Below, in pieces: positions 1 to 8,134 of a stretch of DNA of 64,000 bases; the stretch's first letter is position 1; every line of letters starts with the position of its first letter. The DNA is from Alitabrizicola rongguiensis (GTDB lineage: Bacteria; Pseudomonadota; Alphaproteobacteria; Rhodobacterales; Rhodobacteraceae). Position numbers and translations under genes: made by a program. The notes under the pieces were generated by a model that was not told where the DNA came from, did not search any database, and saw only the letters and a list, made by a program, of their open reading frames with translations. Where the stretch lies: contig NZ_JAKENF010000002.1 of assembly GCF_021491355.1 (NCBI RefSeq), forward strand, positions 434,001-498,000. Reading direction: 5' to 3'.

Positions 1-627
1 ATCGACCTCCGTGCGGGTCTGCGGCCGCCAGACGAGCTTTGATTCCGTCGACTCGCCAAGCGCCTTTTCCAGCGCGTCCGAGACCTCGGACAGGTTCTCG
101 ACCGAGCAATAGATCCAGTGGCCGTCGTCGTCGGACTCGACATCGTCCGCCCCGGCTTCGAGTGCGGCCATCATCACCGTGTCGGCATCGCCCGCCGAGG
201 CAGGGTACGAAATCTCGCCAACCCGGTCGAAGGAATGGCTGACCGAACCGGTCTGGCCGAGGTTTCCGCCACCCTTGGTGAAGTAGCTGCGGACGTTGGA
301 CGCGGTGCGGTTCAGGTTGTCGGTCATCGCCTCGACGATGATCGCGATACCGTTCGGGCCGTAGCCCTCATAGCGGATCTCGGTATAGTCCGCCGCGTCG
401 CCGCCCATGGATTTCTTGATGGCGCGGTCGATCACGTCCTTCGGCATCGACTGGGCCTTGGCGGCCTTCACCGCCAGACGCAGGCGCGGGTTCTTGTCGG
501 GGTCGGGATCGCCCATCTTGGCGGCGACTGTGATCTCCTTCGCCAGCTTCGAGAACATCTTCGAGCGCGCCGCATCCTGCTTGCCCTTGCGGTGCTGGAT
601 GTTCGCCCATTTAGAATGGCCTGCCAT
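1..627 (-). CDS. yebC: YebC/PmpR family DNA-binding regulatory protein (partial, 3' end outside window)
   Basis: Read on the minus strand from the ATG at 627, the protein opens with [15 protein letters not shown], the hallmark N-terminus of the YebC family (Pfam DUF28). It continues with the family's conserved [11 protein letters not shown] and NRTASNVR blocks. 209 codons are present of a family length near 245, so the C-terminus lies beyond position 1. YebC proteins are cytoplasmic; members have been described as transcriptional regulators (PmpR) and, more recently, as translation factors helping ribosomes over proline stretches. In proteobacteria the gene often sits near ruvC, which cannot be checked here. 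The 91 bp to the next gene show no clear terminator. Confidence 0.95.
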   Translation of the reverse strand, partial: MAGHSKWANIQHRKGKQDAARSKMFSKLAKEITVAAKMGDPDPDKNPRLRLAVKAAKAQSMPKDVIDRAIKKSMGGDAADYTEIRYEGYGPNGIAIIVEAMTDNLNRTASNVRSYFTKGGGNLGQTGSVSHSFDRVGEISYPASAGDADTVMMAALEAGADDVESDDDGHWIYCSVENLSEVSDALEKALGESTESKLVWRPQTRTEVD

Positions 628-718
628 GACCCCTACTCCGATCCCATTTTGGGTGATGGCGCCCTATACACGTGGCACAGGGGGGGCCGCAACCCCGGCA
701 CCCTCGGCTATCGGGTGG

Positions 719-2503
719 TCAAGGGTAGAGCGGCCAGAGGATCGGGATCAGGAACGAGCAGAGCAGCCAGGTGATGATGTTCAGCGGGATCCCGATCTTG
801 GTGAAGTCGAGGAACTTGTAGCCCCCCGGACCATAGACCATCATGTTGGTCTGGTAACCGATCGGCGTGCCGAAGGCGAGCGTGGCCGAGAACATGACCG
901 CCACGACGAAGGGCCGCGGATCGGCCCCAAGCGAATGCGCCAACTGGATCGCGATCGGTGTATAGATCACCGCGACCGCGTTGTTCGACAGGAACTCGGT
1001 CAGGATCAGGCCCAGCAGATAGACGGCGAGCATCATCGCAAAGGGCGACAGGCCAATCATCCACGGACTCACATGCGAGACGATCATCTCGACAGCGCCC
1101 GATCGGTCCAGTCCCTCGCCTACCGCAAGCATCGCAAAGATCATCGCCATCAAGCGGCCATCGACAAAGCTCAGCGCCTCATCGGCGTCGATGCATCGGG
1201 TCACGAAGATCACGGTGACGGCAATGAAGGCCAGCACCTGAATGGGTGCGACATCGAGCGACGACAGGATGACCACGAAGGCCAGGGCCCCGATGGCGAT
1301 CGGCGCCTTCTGCCGACGATAGGGCTTGTGGGTAGGATGGCTGATGTCGACAAGGTCCACATCCTCCGCCAGTCGGCGAATGTCTTCCGCCGAGCCCTCG
1401 ATCAACAGCGTGTCGCCAACTTGTACAACCAGATCGTCAAGCTGACGGCCGATGTTCTCGCTGCGACGATGTGCGGCCAACACATAGACGCCGTAGCGCC
1501 GGCGCAGGCGCAATTCGCCAAGCGAGCGGCCGACAAGGCGGCAGCCGGGGGTGATGAGGACCTCGACCGTCTCGGTCGCGACCGAAGACAGGCGATCCAC
1601 GAGGCGGATGTCCTTGTCGCCCTGCAGGCCCAGAAGCTCGGTCATCTCGGTGCGGAGCACAACGCGGTCTCCGGCCTGCAGCACTGCCGAACCCAGGTCG
1701 CGTCGAAGCGAGGCATCTCCTCGCAGAACATCGACGACCCGCACGCCGTTCGGTTTGAACTGTGCCACGTCAAGCACCTTCTGGCCGATCAGGATCGACT
1801 CCTCGGGGATCGCGACCTCTGTGAAGTAGCGCATGTTCTTGCGTTTCCCGAGCAGCGTGCCCATCGACTGGCGCACCGGCAGCAGGCGGTTGGCGAAGAG
1901 AAGCAGATACAGGCCGCCTGCCACGGTCACCGCGATGCCTAGCGGTGCGATCTCGAACAGCGAGAAATGCGCAAGTCCCTGGTCCCGGGCCACTCCATCG
2001 ACCAGGAGGTTGGTCGAGGTGCCGATCAAGGTGATCATGCCCCCCAACACGGTCATGTGGCTGAGCGGGATCAGCAATTTCGACGGCGCTGTACGCAGCT
2101 TCACTGCGATCTGGATCACCACCGGGATCATCACAGCGACCAGCGGTGTGTTGTTCATGAAGGCCGAGGCGACGGCGATGAAGCTGAACAGGACCACGAT
2201 CGTGGTCTTTGGCCGGTTGCCGACATGTGCCTCGGCAATGCCGATCAGCATCTCGACCGCACCGGTCCGGACCAGCCCGCCCATGACCAGGAACATGAAG
2301 GCGATGGTCCAGGGGGCCGAGTTCGACAGAACCGCGCCTGCCTCCTTGAAGGGCAGGATCCCCAGCACCAGCATCAGCGCCGCGCCGCCCATCGCCGTGA
2401 CTTCCACCGGATAGGTTTCGCGCACGAACATCACGAACATTCCGGCGAGGATCGCAAGTGCGATGAAGGCTTGCACCGTCTGGGAGAATTCTATTCCGAT
2501 CAT
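719..2503 (-). CDS. SLC13/DASS family anion transporter with two RCK_C (TrkA-C) domains
   Basis: 594-residue integral membrane protein. The N-terminal half holds a hydrophobic transport repeat with NNTP and GTSTNL motifs; the C-terminal half holds the matching repeat with SNNAV and GTPIGYQTN. These paired sodium/substrate motifs are typical of the divalent-anion:Na+ symporter family. Between them, at roughly residues 225-385, lie two soluble RCK_C domains, an arrangement seen in bacterial SLC13 members annotated as sulfate, citrate or other anion permeases. The substrate cannot be told from sequence. The frame is open to a GTG at 2515, but the ATG at 2503 (MIGIEF) is the better start. It is the last gene of the minus-strand series that begins with mgtE. 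Confidence 0.9.
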   Translation of the reverse strand: MIGIEFSQTVQAFIALAILAGMFVMFVRETYPVEVTAMGGAALMLVLGILPFKEAGAVLSNSAPWTIAFMFLVMGGLVRTGAVEMLIGIAEAHVGNRPKTTIVVLFSFIAVASAFMNNTPLVAVMIPVVIQIAVKLRTAPSKLLIPLSHMTVLGGMITLIGTSTNLLVDGVARDQGLAHFSLFEIAPLGIAVTVAGGLYLLLFANRLLPVRQSMGTLLGKRKNMRYFTEVAIPEESILIGQKVLDVAQFKPNGVRVVDVLRGDASLRRDLGSAVLQAGDRVVLRTEMTELLGLQGDKDIRLVDRLSSVATETVEVLITPGCRLVGRSLGELRLRRRYGVYVLAAHRRSENIGRQLDDLVVQVGDTLLIEGSAEDIRRLAEDVDLVDISHPTHKPYRRQKAPIAIGALAFVVILSSLDVAPIQVLAFIAVTVIFVTRCIDADEALSFVDGRLMAMIFAMLAVGEGLDRSGAVEMIVSHVSPWMIGLSPFAMMLAVYLLGLILTEFLSNNAVAVIYTPIAIQLAHSLGADPRPFVVAVMFSATLAFGTPIGYQTNMMVYGPGGYKFLDFTKIGIPLNIITWLLCSFLIPILWPLYP

Positions 2504-2554
2504 CGGCCCTGCCACAGCGAATTCACGACCGCTTTAGCAGAGATTTCGAATGAT

Positions 2555-3460
2555 TCAATCTGCCAGGCGTTGTTCGCGTCCGCGCGGCTGCACCAATGCC
2601 AATCCGGCAAGCAGAACGGCACCGGCCAGCCAGACCAGCGGGGTGAACCGTTCGCCGAGCAAGGCCATGGCCCAAAGCAGGCCCGATGCCGTGACGATAT
2701 AGGCGGTCTGTGTGGCAAAGACCGCGCCCGCGGCCCCGGCGAGGTAGACGTAACCGGCATACATCAGGCAATGGACGACGGAAGATGCCGTCAGCGCCAG
2801 TTCAGGCTTCTGCAGGGGCCAGGGCGGTGTGATCCATTGCCCAGTCGCCAGGACGAGGGGCAGCACCAGCACCGCCCCGACGGCCGAAGCCAGGAACATC
2901 GCCTGAACTGGATCGAGGCCGGCTGTTCCCCATTTGGCGACCACGTTGCCCTCGATGGCGTAGAAGAGCGGTCCGATCAACGCGATCGGCAGCCAGGCGG
3001 CCGCCAGCCCCTGCGGCAGCCCCGCCTGCGGCAGCGCGATCATCGCGACGCCGCAGAGGCCAAGCGCCAGTCCGGCAAGCCGGCGCAGGCTCAGCCGTTC
3101 CATGCCAAGCGCCAGGGCCAAGGGGAAGGCCATCATCGGCACAGTCGAGATGATGATCGACATGACACCTGCCGGCAGATGGGCCACGGAGAGGTAGAAG
3201 GTCGAGTTGGGGATCAGCGTCCCGATCAGCGCGATCAGCGCGGCGAAGCGCAGTGTCACAGGGGTCAGCGGCACGCGGCGGCGACGCAGGATCAGGATCG
3301 CGCCAAGCACTGCGGCACCGATGGCGAGCTGCCAGAAGATCAGCCCGAAATGGCCGTAGCCGGTCGATACAGCGATCTTGCCGAGCGATTGGGTCGATCC
3401 CCAGCCGATGCCGATAATCAGCAGAAGGGCGGTGAAGCCCAGGCGGCGGCGCGGTGTCAC
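2555..3460 (-). CDS. DMT superfamily transporter (two EamA domains)
   Basis: 301-residue protein with about ten hydrophobic helices arranged as two EamA repeats, as in RhaT/YdcZ-like drug/metabolite transporters of the inner membrane. The GWGSTQSLGK segment in helix 1 and the repeat pattern support the call; the substrate is unknown. Its ATG overlaps the TGA of the upstream phosphodiesterase gene by four bases (ATGA, 3457-3460), so the two are probably translationally coupled. Its stop lies about 50 bp before the SLC13 gene. Confidence 0.88.
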   Translation of the reverse strand: MTPRRRLGFTALLLIIGIGWGSTQSLGKIAVSTGYGHFGLIFWQLAIGAAVLGAILILRRRRVPLTPVTLRFAALIALIGTLIPNSTFYLSVAHLPAGVMSIIISTVPMMAFPLALALGMERLSLRRLAGLALGLCGVAMIALPQAGLPQGLAAAWLPIALIGPLFYAIEGNVVAKWGTAGLDPVQAMFLASAVGAVLVLPLVLATGQWITPPWPLQKPELALTASSVVHCLMYAGYVYLAGAAGAVFATQTAYIVTASGLLWAMALLGERFTPLVWLAGAVLLAGLALVQPRGREQRLAD

Positions 3461-4269
3461 GGAAACGACGGCTCTAGGCGCCCGCCGATGCGGATCATGC
3501 GGACCTTCGTCGCCTTTCCGCTGCGGTCGTCGGTCTCGACATAGGTGCCCGAGAGGGTCGCCTCGCCCGCGGCGGGCTCGAAGCGGCCTTTGGGCATGCC
3601 GGTGATGAAACGGCGCATCGGCTCGAGCTTGTCCATGCCGATGACTGAATCGTAGTCACCGCACATGCCGGCATCGGTCTGGTAGGCCGTGCCGCCGGTG
3701 AGGATCTGCGCATCGCCGGTCGGCACATGGGTATGCGTACCCACGACGAGGCTCGCCCGCCCATCGCACCAGTGGCCCATCGCCATCTTTTCGGAGGTCG
3801 CCTCGGCGTGGATGTCGACGATGGTCGCCTGCACCACCCCGCCAAGCGTGTGGGTCTTGAGCACCGCCTCGACCGCCGAGAAGGGATCGTCGAAGGGGCG
3901 CTTCATGAAGACCTGGCCCAGTGCCTGCATCACCAGCACCTTGCGGCCGCCCGAGGCCGTGAACACCCGTGCGCCGTGCCCGGGCGCGCTGCGGGCAAAG
4001 TTCAGGGGGCGGAGAATGCGCGGCTCGGTCTCGATGAAGGCGAGCATGTCCTTCTGGTCGAAGGCGTGATCGCCAAGCGTGACGCAATCGGCACCGGCCT
4101 GAAGAATGAGCTTTGCATGCTCTGGGGTCAGGCCTGCGCCGGAGGAGGCATTCTCGCCGTTGACCACGACGAAATCGAGGCCCCAGTCGGCCTTGATCGC
4201 CGGAAGCCGCGCCGTGATCGCCGCGCGGCCCGCACGGCCCATGACATCGCCGAGAAAGAGGAGTTTCAT
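3457..4269 (-). CDS. YmdB-like metallophosphoesterase (TIGR00282 family)
   Basis: 270 residues starting at the ATG at 4269 (MKLLFLGDVMGRAG); the frame is open further upstream but lacks the family pattern there. Dimetal-site motifs are visible in order: GDVMGR, VVNGENA, TLGDHAFDQ, HAEATSEK and GTHTHVPT. The family hydrolyses 2',3'-cyclic nucleotides in vitro and in Firmicutes influences biofilm and motility choices. The usual metal-ligand Asn of the GNH motif is Asp here (GDH). Coupled by a 4-bp overlap to the downstream EamA gene. Upstream is a hairpin-bearing intergenic element, so this gene may have its own promoter. Confidence 0.88.
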   Translation of the reverse strand: MKLLFLGDVMGRAGRAAITARLPAIKADWGLDFVVVNGENASSGAGLTPEHAKLILQAGADCVTLGDHAFDQKDMLAFIETEPRILRPLNFARSAPGHGARVFTASGGRKVLVMQALGQVFMKRPFDDPFSAVEAVLKTHTLGGVVQATIVDIHAEATSEKMAMGHWCDGRASLVVGTHTHVPTGDAQILTGGTAYQTDAGMCGDYDSVIGMDKLEPMRRFITGMPKGRFEPAAGEATLSGTYVETDDRSGKATKVRMIRIGGRLEPSFP

Positions 4270-4366
4270 GGAGAAAGGCTTAGTCGGTCGACGGGGCGTC
4301 GGCAAGGTGGAGAGGACGGACGGGGGGCTGCCACCCGGCCCGGCCACGGGCCGGGCATTCGCGGCT

Positions 4367-4459
4367 GAAAGCCGTCCACTGGACGGCTTTCCAGACGCCG
4401 CTCATCCCCCCGGGCGCGTTCCGCGCCTCCCCCCGAGGATATTTGTGAACAGAAGAAAC
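4367..4459 (-). repeat. Intergenic repeat element, copy A (C/T core plus two hairpins)
   Basis: On the minus strand the core reads TTTCTTCTGTTCACAAATA, then TCCTCGGGGGG (4429-4457). A GC hairpin follows (GGCGCG/CGCGCC, near 4412-4428), then a perfect 11-bp stem with a 3-base loop (gaaagccgtcc/ggacggctttc, 4367-4391). Similar units occur at 23266, 36605 and 55749, with weaker ones at 9609, 16064 and 44198. This copy lies just downstream of the 5-formyl-THF cyclo-ligase gene and may act as a terminator or mRNA-stabilising structure. Confidence 0.7.
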
Positions 4460-5017
4460 TTAGGAACGCAGGAGGTCGACCATCCCCTGTTCCGTGACGA
4501 TGGCGTCGAGCGGCTGGTCGGTGGGTTCGATTGGCACCTCGTCCACCTCTTGCGCGGCGAAGGCAAAGCCGATGGCGGTGACTGGGTGCATGGAGCGGAG
4601 CCGTTCCAGGGTGCGGTCGTAGAAGCCGCCGCCGTATCCGAGCCGGTAGCCACGCCGGTCGAAGGCCAGCAACGGCACGATAAGCACCTGCGGTTCAAGC
4701 CAGGCGCCTTCGGCGGGGATCAGCGCGCCGAATTCCCCCTCCTCCAGGGCGCAGCCGGGCGACCATTCGCGGAACCGCAGCGGCACGCCCTTGCCGGGGA
4801 TGACCGGCACACCGACCGGCCCCTGATGCGCGGCCATCGCCGGAAGCGGGTCGATTTCGGTGCGCATCGGCATGTAGCCAGACAGGACCTTGCCTGCATG
4901 GGCGGCCAGAAGATCGGCCAGGATCTCGGCGGCCTGCCCCTGCCCGGCCGCGAAGGCGGCCTTGCGGCGGGCGAAGGCTGCGCGGCGCGCCTCGGCCTTG
5001 ATCTCGGTCAGGGTCAT
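4460..5017 (-). CDS. 5-formyltetrahydrofolate cyclo-ligase
   Basis: 185-residue cytoplasmic enzyme (MTHFS; EC 6.3.3.2) that converts 5-formyl-THF to 5,10-methenyl-THF using ATP. The C-terminal signature LLAFDRRGYRLGYGGGFYDR is diagnostic of the family; an N-terminal basic region (AEARRAAFARRKAA) matches the usual start. The ATG at 5017 overlaps the TGA of mgtE by four bases, which is why it is chosen over the open frame upstream. A repeat element follows the stop codon directly, suggesting that the mgtE-cyclo-ligase unit ends here. Confidence 0.95.
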   Translation of the reverse strand: MTLTEIKAEARRAAFARRKAAFAAGQGQAAEILADLLAAHAGKVLSGYMPMRTEIDPLPAMAAHQGPVGVPVIPGKGVPLRFREWSPGCALEEGEFGALIPAEGAWLEPQVLIVPLLAFDRRGYRLGYGGGFYDRTLERLRSMHPVTAIGFAFAAQEVDEVPIEPTDQPLDAIVTEQGMVDLLRS

Positions 5018-6396
5018 AACAGGAACCATGTGGCAAAGCCGAGGAAGGCGAGATAGCCCAGCACATCGGTCAGCGTGGTGACGAAGGTGCCCGAGGCCAG
5101 CGCCGGGTCGAGGCCAATCCGGTGCAGACCGAGCGGCACCAGCACTCCGCCAAGCGCCGCGACCAGCTGGTTGGTGATCATCGCCGCAGCCAGCACACCG
5201 CCGAGCATCGGCTCGTGTAGGACAAGGATCGCGCCGAGCGCGAGGATGGCGGCAAGGCCGATGCCGTTCAGCAAGCCAGCGCCGATTTCGCGCAGGATCA
5301 CGCTGCGGGCGTTGGTCGAGGTGAGATCGCGTGTTGCCAGCGCCCGGACCGACACGGCCAGCGACTGGGTTCCGGCGATCCCGCCGGTCGAGGCGACGAT
5401 CGGCATCAGCGCCGCAAGCGTCACCAGGGTGGCGATGGTGCTTTCGAAGCGCGAGATCACGAAGGCCGAGATCGAGGCGGTGAAGAGGTTGATTATAAGC
5501 CAGGGCAGGCGCGTCCGCGCCGTGGCGAATGGGCCATCGGAGGGGCTGGGCTCCTCGCTCACACCGGCGAGGCGCAGGATATCCTCTTCATGCTCTTCAT
5601 CCAGCACGTTCATCGCGTCGTCGATGGTGATGACGCCGACGAGCCGGTCATCGGCATCGACCACGGGACAGGAGATGAGGTGATACTGGTTGAAGATATA
5701 GGCCACGTCCTCTTCCGGGTCGGTGGCCGCGATGGTGCGGAAGCTGTCCTCGGTGATGTCCTTGAGCGCGACGGTCCGCTTGGACGACAGAAGCCGCCCG
5801 AGCGTGACATAGGCCTGCGGCTTCATCCGCGGATCGACAAGGATGACGTGATAGAACTGGTCGGGCAGCCACTCCTCACGCCGCAGGAAGTCGATCGTCT
5901 CGCCTACGGTCCAGTGCATCGGCGCGACCACGACCTCGCGCTGCATCAGGCGGCCCGCGGAGTGTTCCGGGTAGGACATCGCCTGTTCGACGGCGACCCG
6001 GTCGGCATCGTCGAGGGCCTGCAGGATGATGTCCTGCTGGGGCTGTTCGAGGTCTTCGAGGATGTCGACGACGTCGTCGGTCTCAAGCTCGCGGACCGCT
6101 TCGGTCAGCACCTCGCGCGGCAGGGCTTCGACCACTTCCTCGCGGATCGACTCGTCGATCTCGGAGAGGATCTCGCCGTCGATCTCACCCGACCACAGCT
6201 TCAACAGGTCGCGACGGTCGGCAGAACTGATCTGCTCCAGAAGGTCGGCGATGTCGGCGGCGTGGAGTGGCGCCATCAGGTCGGAGAGGCGCTCGGAATT
6301 GCCTTCCTCGACCGCCTCGAGAATCGCCTCGACGCGTTCGGGGTCGAGGCCCATCAGTTCCTCCTCCACCTCTTCGCGCTTGGCGGTTTCTGCCAT
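5014..6396 (-). CDS. mgtE: Magnesium transporter MgtE
   Basis: 460 residues beginning MAETAKREEV at the ATG at 6396. Three parts are visible: an acidic superhelical N domain (LMAPLHAADIADLLEQ, residues about 20-130), a CBS-domain pair (about 135-260, with VVDADDRLVGVITIDD), and five C-terminal membrane helices with the GGIAGTQS pore-region motif and the conserved Asp in TDVLGYLAFL. MgtE forms a dimeric Mg2+ channel gated by Mg2+ binding to the cytosolic domains. The length matches the family. It is divergent from guaD (128 bp apart) and is the promoter-proximal gene of the minus-strand series. Confidence 0.96.
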   Translation of the reverse strand: MAETAKREEVEEELMGLDPERVEAILEAVEEGNSERLSDLMAPLHAADIADLLEQISSADRRDLLKLWSGEIDGEILSEIDESIREEVVEALPREVLTEAVRELETDDVVDILEDLEQPQQDIILQALDDADRVAVEQAMSYPEHSAGRLMQREVVVAPMHWTVGETIDFLRREEWLPDQFYHVILVDPRMKPQAYVTLGRLLSSKRTVALKDITEDSFRTIAATDPEEDVAYIFNQYHLISCPVVDADDRLVGVITIDDAMNVLDEEHEEDILRLAGVSEEPSPSDGPFATARTRLPWLIINLFTASISAFVISRFESTIATLVTLAALMPIVASTGGIAGTQSLAVSVRALATRDLTSTNARSVILREIGAGLLNGIGLAAILALGAILVLHEPMLGGVLAAAMITNQLVAALGGVLVPLGLHRIGLDPALASGTFVTTLTDVLGYLAFLGFATWFLL

Positions 6397-6524
6397 GGTA
6401 CCCCCCTGGTCGATTGGCGCGACCTTAGCGAAAGGTGTTTCAAAGAAACAGGGTCGCCACGGCAAATTTACGCAGGCGCAGAAACCCCGTAGGCTTGCCG
6501 CTCGGGAAATGGACGGGGTGTGCG

Positions 6525-7805
6525 ATGGCCGATCTTCTGCTGGGACAGGTGCTGCGCTTCGAGGGCGACCCGATGGTCGAGGGCGAAGGCGCGGCCCGCC
6601 ATGACAGCCAAGGCGCGGTGCTGGTCGATCAGGGCCGCGTCGTGGCCGTCGGCCCGGCAGACCGGCTGCGCGCCGCCTATCCACAGGCGCAGGTGACGGA
6701 CTACGGTCGGGCGCTGATCTCGGCCGGATTTGTCGATGCCCATGTGCATTATCCCCAGACGGCGATGATCGCGAGTTGGGGCAAGCGGCTGATCGACTGG
6801 CTGAACACCTATACCTTCCCCGAGGAGATGCGCTTTGCCGATCGCGCCTATGCGACCGAGATCGCCAACCGCTACCTCGACCTGACCCTCGCCCACGGGA
6901 CGACAACCGTGTGTTCCTACGCGACCATCCATCCCGCCTCGGTCGATGCGATCTTCGAGGCGGCGCAGGCACGCGGGCAGCGGATCTATGCCGGCAAGAC
7001 TTGCATGGACCGCAACGCGCCCGATGGCCTGCTTGATACCGCGCAGTCGGCTTATGACGACAGCAAGCGCCTACTGGAGAAATGGCACGGGGTCGACCGG
7101 CTGTCCTATGTCATAACCCCCCGCTTCTCGCCGACGTCCACGCCCGAGCAACTGGCAGCGATGGGAACGCTCTGGCGGGAATTCCCCGACTGCCTGATGC
7201 AGACCCACCTGTCCGAACAGCCTGACGAATGTGCCTGGGTGAAGTCGCTTTTCCCGCAGTCGCGCGATTATCTCGACACTTACGAGGCGCAGGGCCTGTT
7301 GCGCGAAGGCGCCGTCTACGGCCATGCGATCTACCTGACCGACCGCGAGCGTGCCCGGCTGATCGAGGCAGGTGCGAGCCTCGTTCATTGCCCGACCTCG
7401 AACACCTTCATCGGCTCGGGCCTGTTCGACATGGGGCTGGCGACGAAGCTCAGGGTCGGGCTGGCAACGGATACCGGCGGCGGGTCGTCCTTTTCGATGC
7501 TGCGGACGATGGCAGCCGCCTACGAGATTGCACAGTTGCGCGGTCAGGCCCTGCATCCCGCGCAGCTCTGGTGGCTGGCGACACAAGGCTCGGCCCGGGC
7601 GCTGCACGCCGAGGACCGGATCGGCAACATCGCCCCGGGGATGGAGGCCGATCTGGTGGTGGTCGACCTCGCCTCGACCTTCGCGATCGAACAGGCGACC
7701 CGCCGCGCCGGCACGATCTGGGAGGCACTGTTCCCCACAATCATGATGGGCGATGACCGGGCGATCCGGGCGGTCTGGGTCGGGGGCAAACCCCGGGCAG
7801 ACTAA
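6525..7805 (+). CDS. guaD: Guanine deaminase
   Basis: 426-residue amidohydrolase starting at the ATG at 6525 (MADLLLGQVL). Zn-binding VDAHVHYPQ (about residue 70), the guanine-deaminase HLSEQPDE motif (about 225) and TDTGGGSSFS (about 315) identify it. It converts guanine to xanthine and ammonia (EC 3.5.4.3). Its stop overlaps the stop of the convergent RraB-like gene by four bases. A second purine deaminase (8135-9472) follows on the opposite strand, so the locus serves purine salvage or degradation. Xanthine dehydrogenase genes, a common neighbour, are not seen in the window. Confidence 0.95.
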   Translation: MADLLLGQVLRFEGDPMVEGEGAARHDSQGAVLVDQGRVVAVGPADRLRAAYPQAQVTDYGRALISAGFVDAHVHYPQTAMIASWGKRLIDWLNTYTFPEEMRFADRAYATEIANRYLDLTLAHGTTTVCSYATIHPASVDAIFEAAQARGQRIYAGKTCMDRNAPDGLLDTAQSAYDDSKRLLEKWHGVDRLSYVITPRFSPTSTPEQLAAMGTLWREFPDCLMQTHLSEQPDECAWVKSLFPQSRDYLDTYEAQGLLREGAVYGHAIYLTDRERARLIEAGASLVHCPTSNTFIGSGLFDMGLATKLRVGLATDTGGGSSFSMLRTMAAAYEIAQLRGQALHPAQLWWLATQGSARALHAEDRIGNIAPGMEADLVVVDLASTFAIEQATRRAGTIWEALFPTIMMGDDRAIRAVWVGGKPRAD

Positions 7806-8122
7806 TCCGCCAGTTCCCAGCCATCGGGATAGAAGTCGTGCGTCAGCGCGATGGTGGTGGCCGTGCGTTCATGCTCCCAGATCGCCTCGGGGGTCACAGG
7901 GATGGGGCCGATGCTCGCGATCAGGGTTTCATTGTCGGGCAGGCGACGGGTCTTGAAGCCGGCGGCACGCAGGGCCTTTTCAAGCGCGGACCAGCTGGCA
8001 TCGAGTTCCTCAATGAAGAAGATGTAGTCGACCACGGCGGTCGCGGGCAGCTTCACACCTTTTCCGGCCTTCTTGAAGGTGGCGAAGGTCTCGCGCCGCT
8101 GCGCCTCGTAATTGTGCGACAC
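7802..8122 (-). CDS. RraB-like protein (ribonuclease E inhibitor family)
   Basis: 106-residue acidic cytoplasmic protein with a GTG start (8122). It resembles the RraB fold: an N-terminal helix with QRRETFATFKKAG, a central strand VDYIFFIEE, and the closing motif FYPDGWE, like the YDGWGTYFE of E. coli RraB. RraB binds RNase E and alters its specificity; whether this protein does so is unproven. It lies between two purine deaminase genes, antisense to guaD and 12 bp downstream of the 8-oxoguanine deaminase gene on the same strand, so it is probably co-transcribed with the latter. Confidence 0.65.
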   Translation of the reverse strand: MSHNYEAQRRETFATFKKAGKGVKLPATAVVDYIFFIEELDASWSALEKALRAAGFKTRRLPDNETLIASIGPIPVTPEAIWEHERTATTIALTHDFYPDGWELAD

Positions 8123-8134
8123 GTCGCGCTCCCC

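Noticed and set aside
1967-3544. 525-codon plus-strand open frame opposite the SLC13 and EamA genes
   Set aside because: Extreme His/Gln/Asp/Arg bias, no family motif, and it spans two well-supported minus-strand genes.
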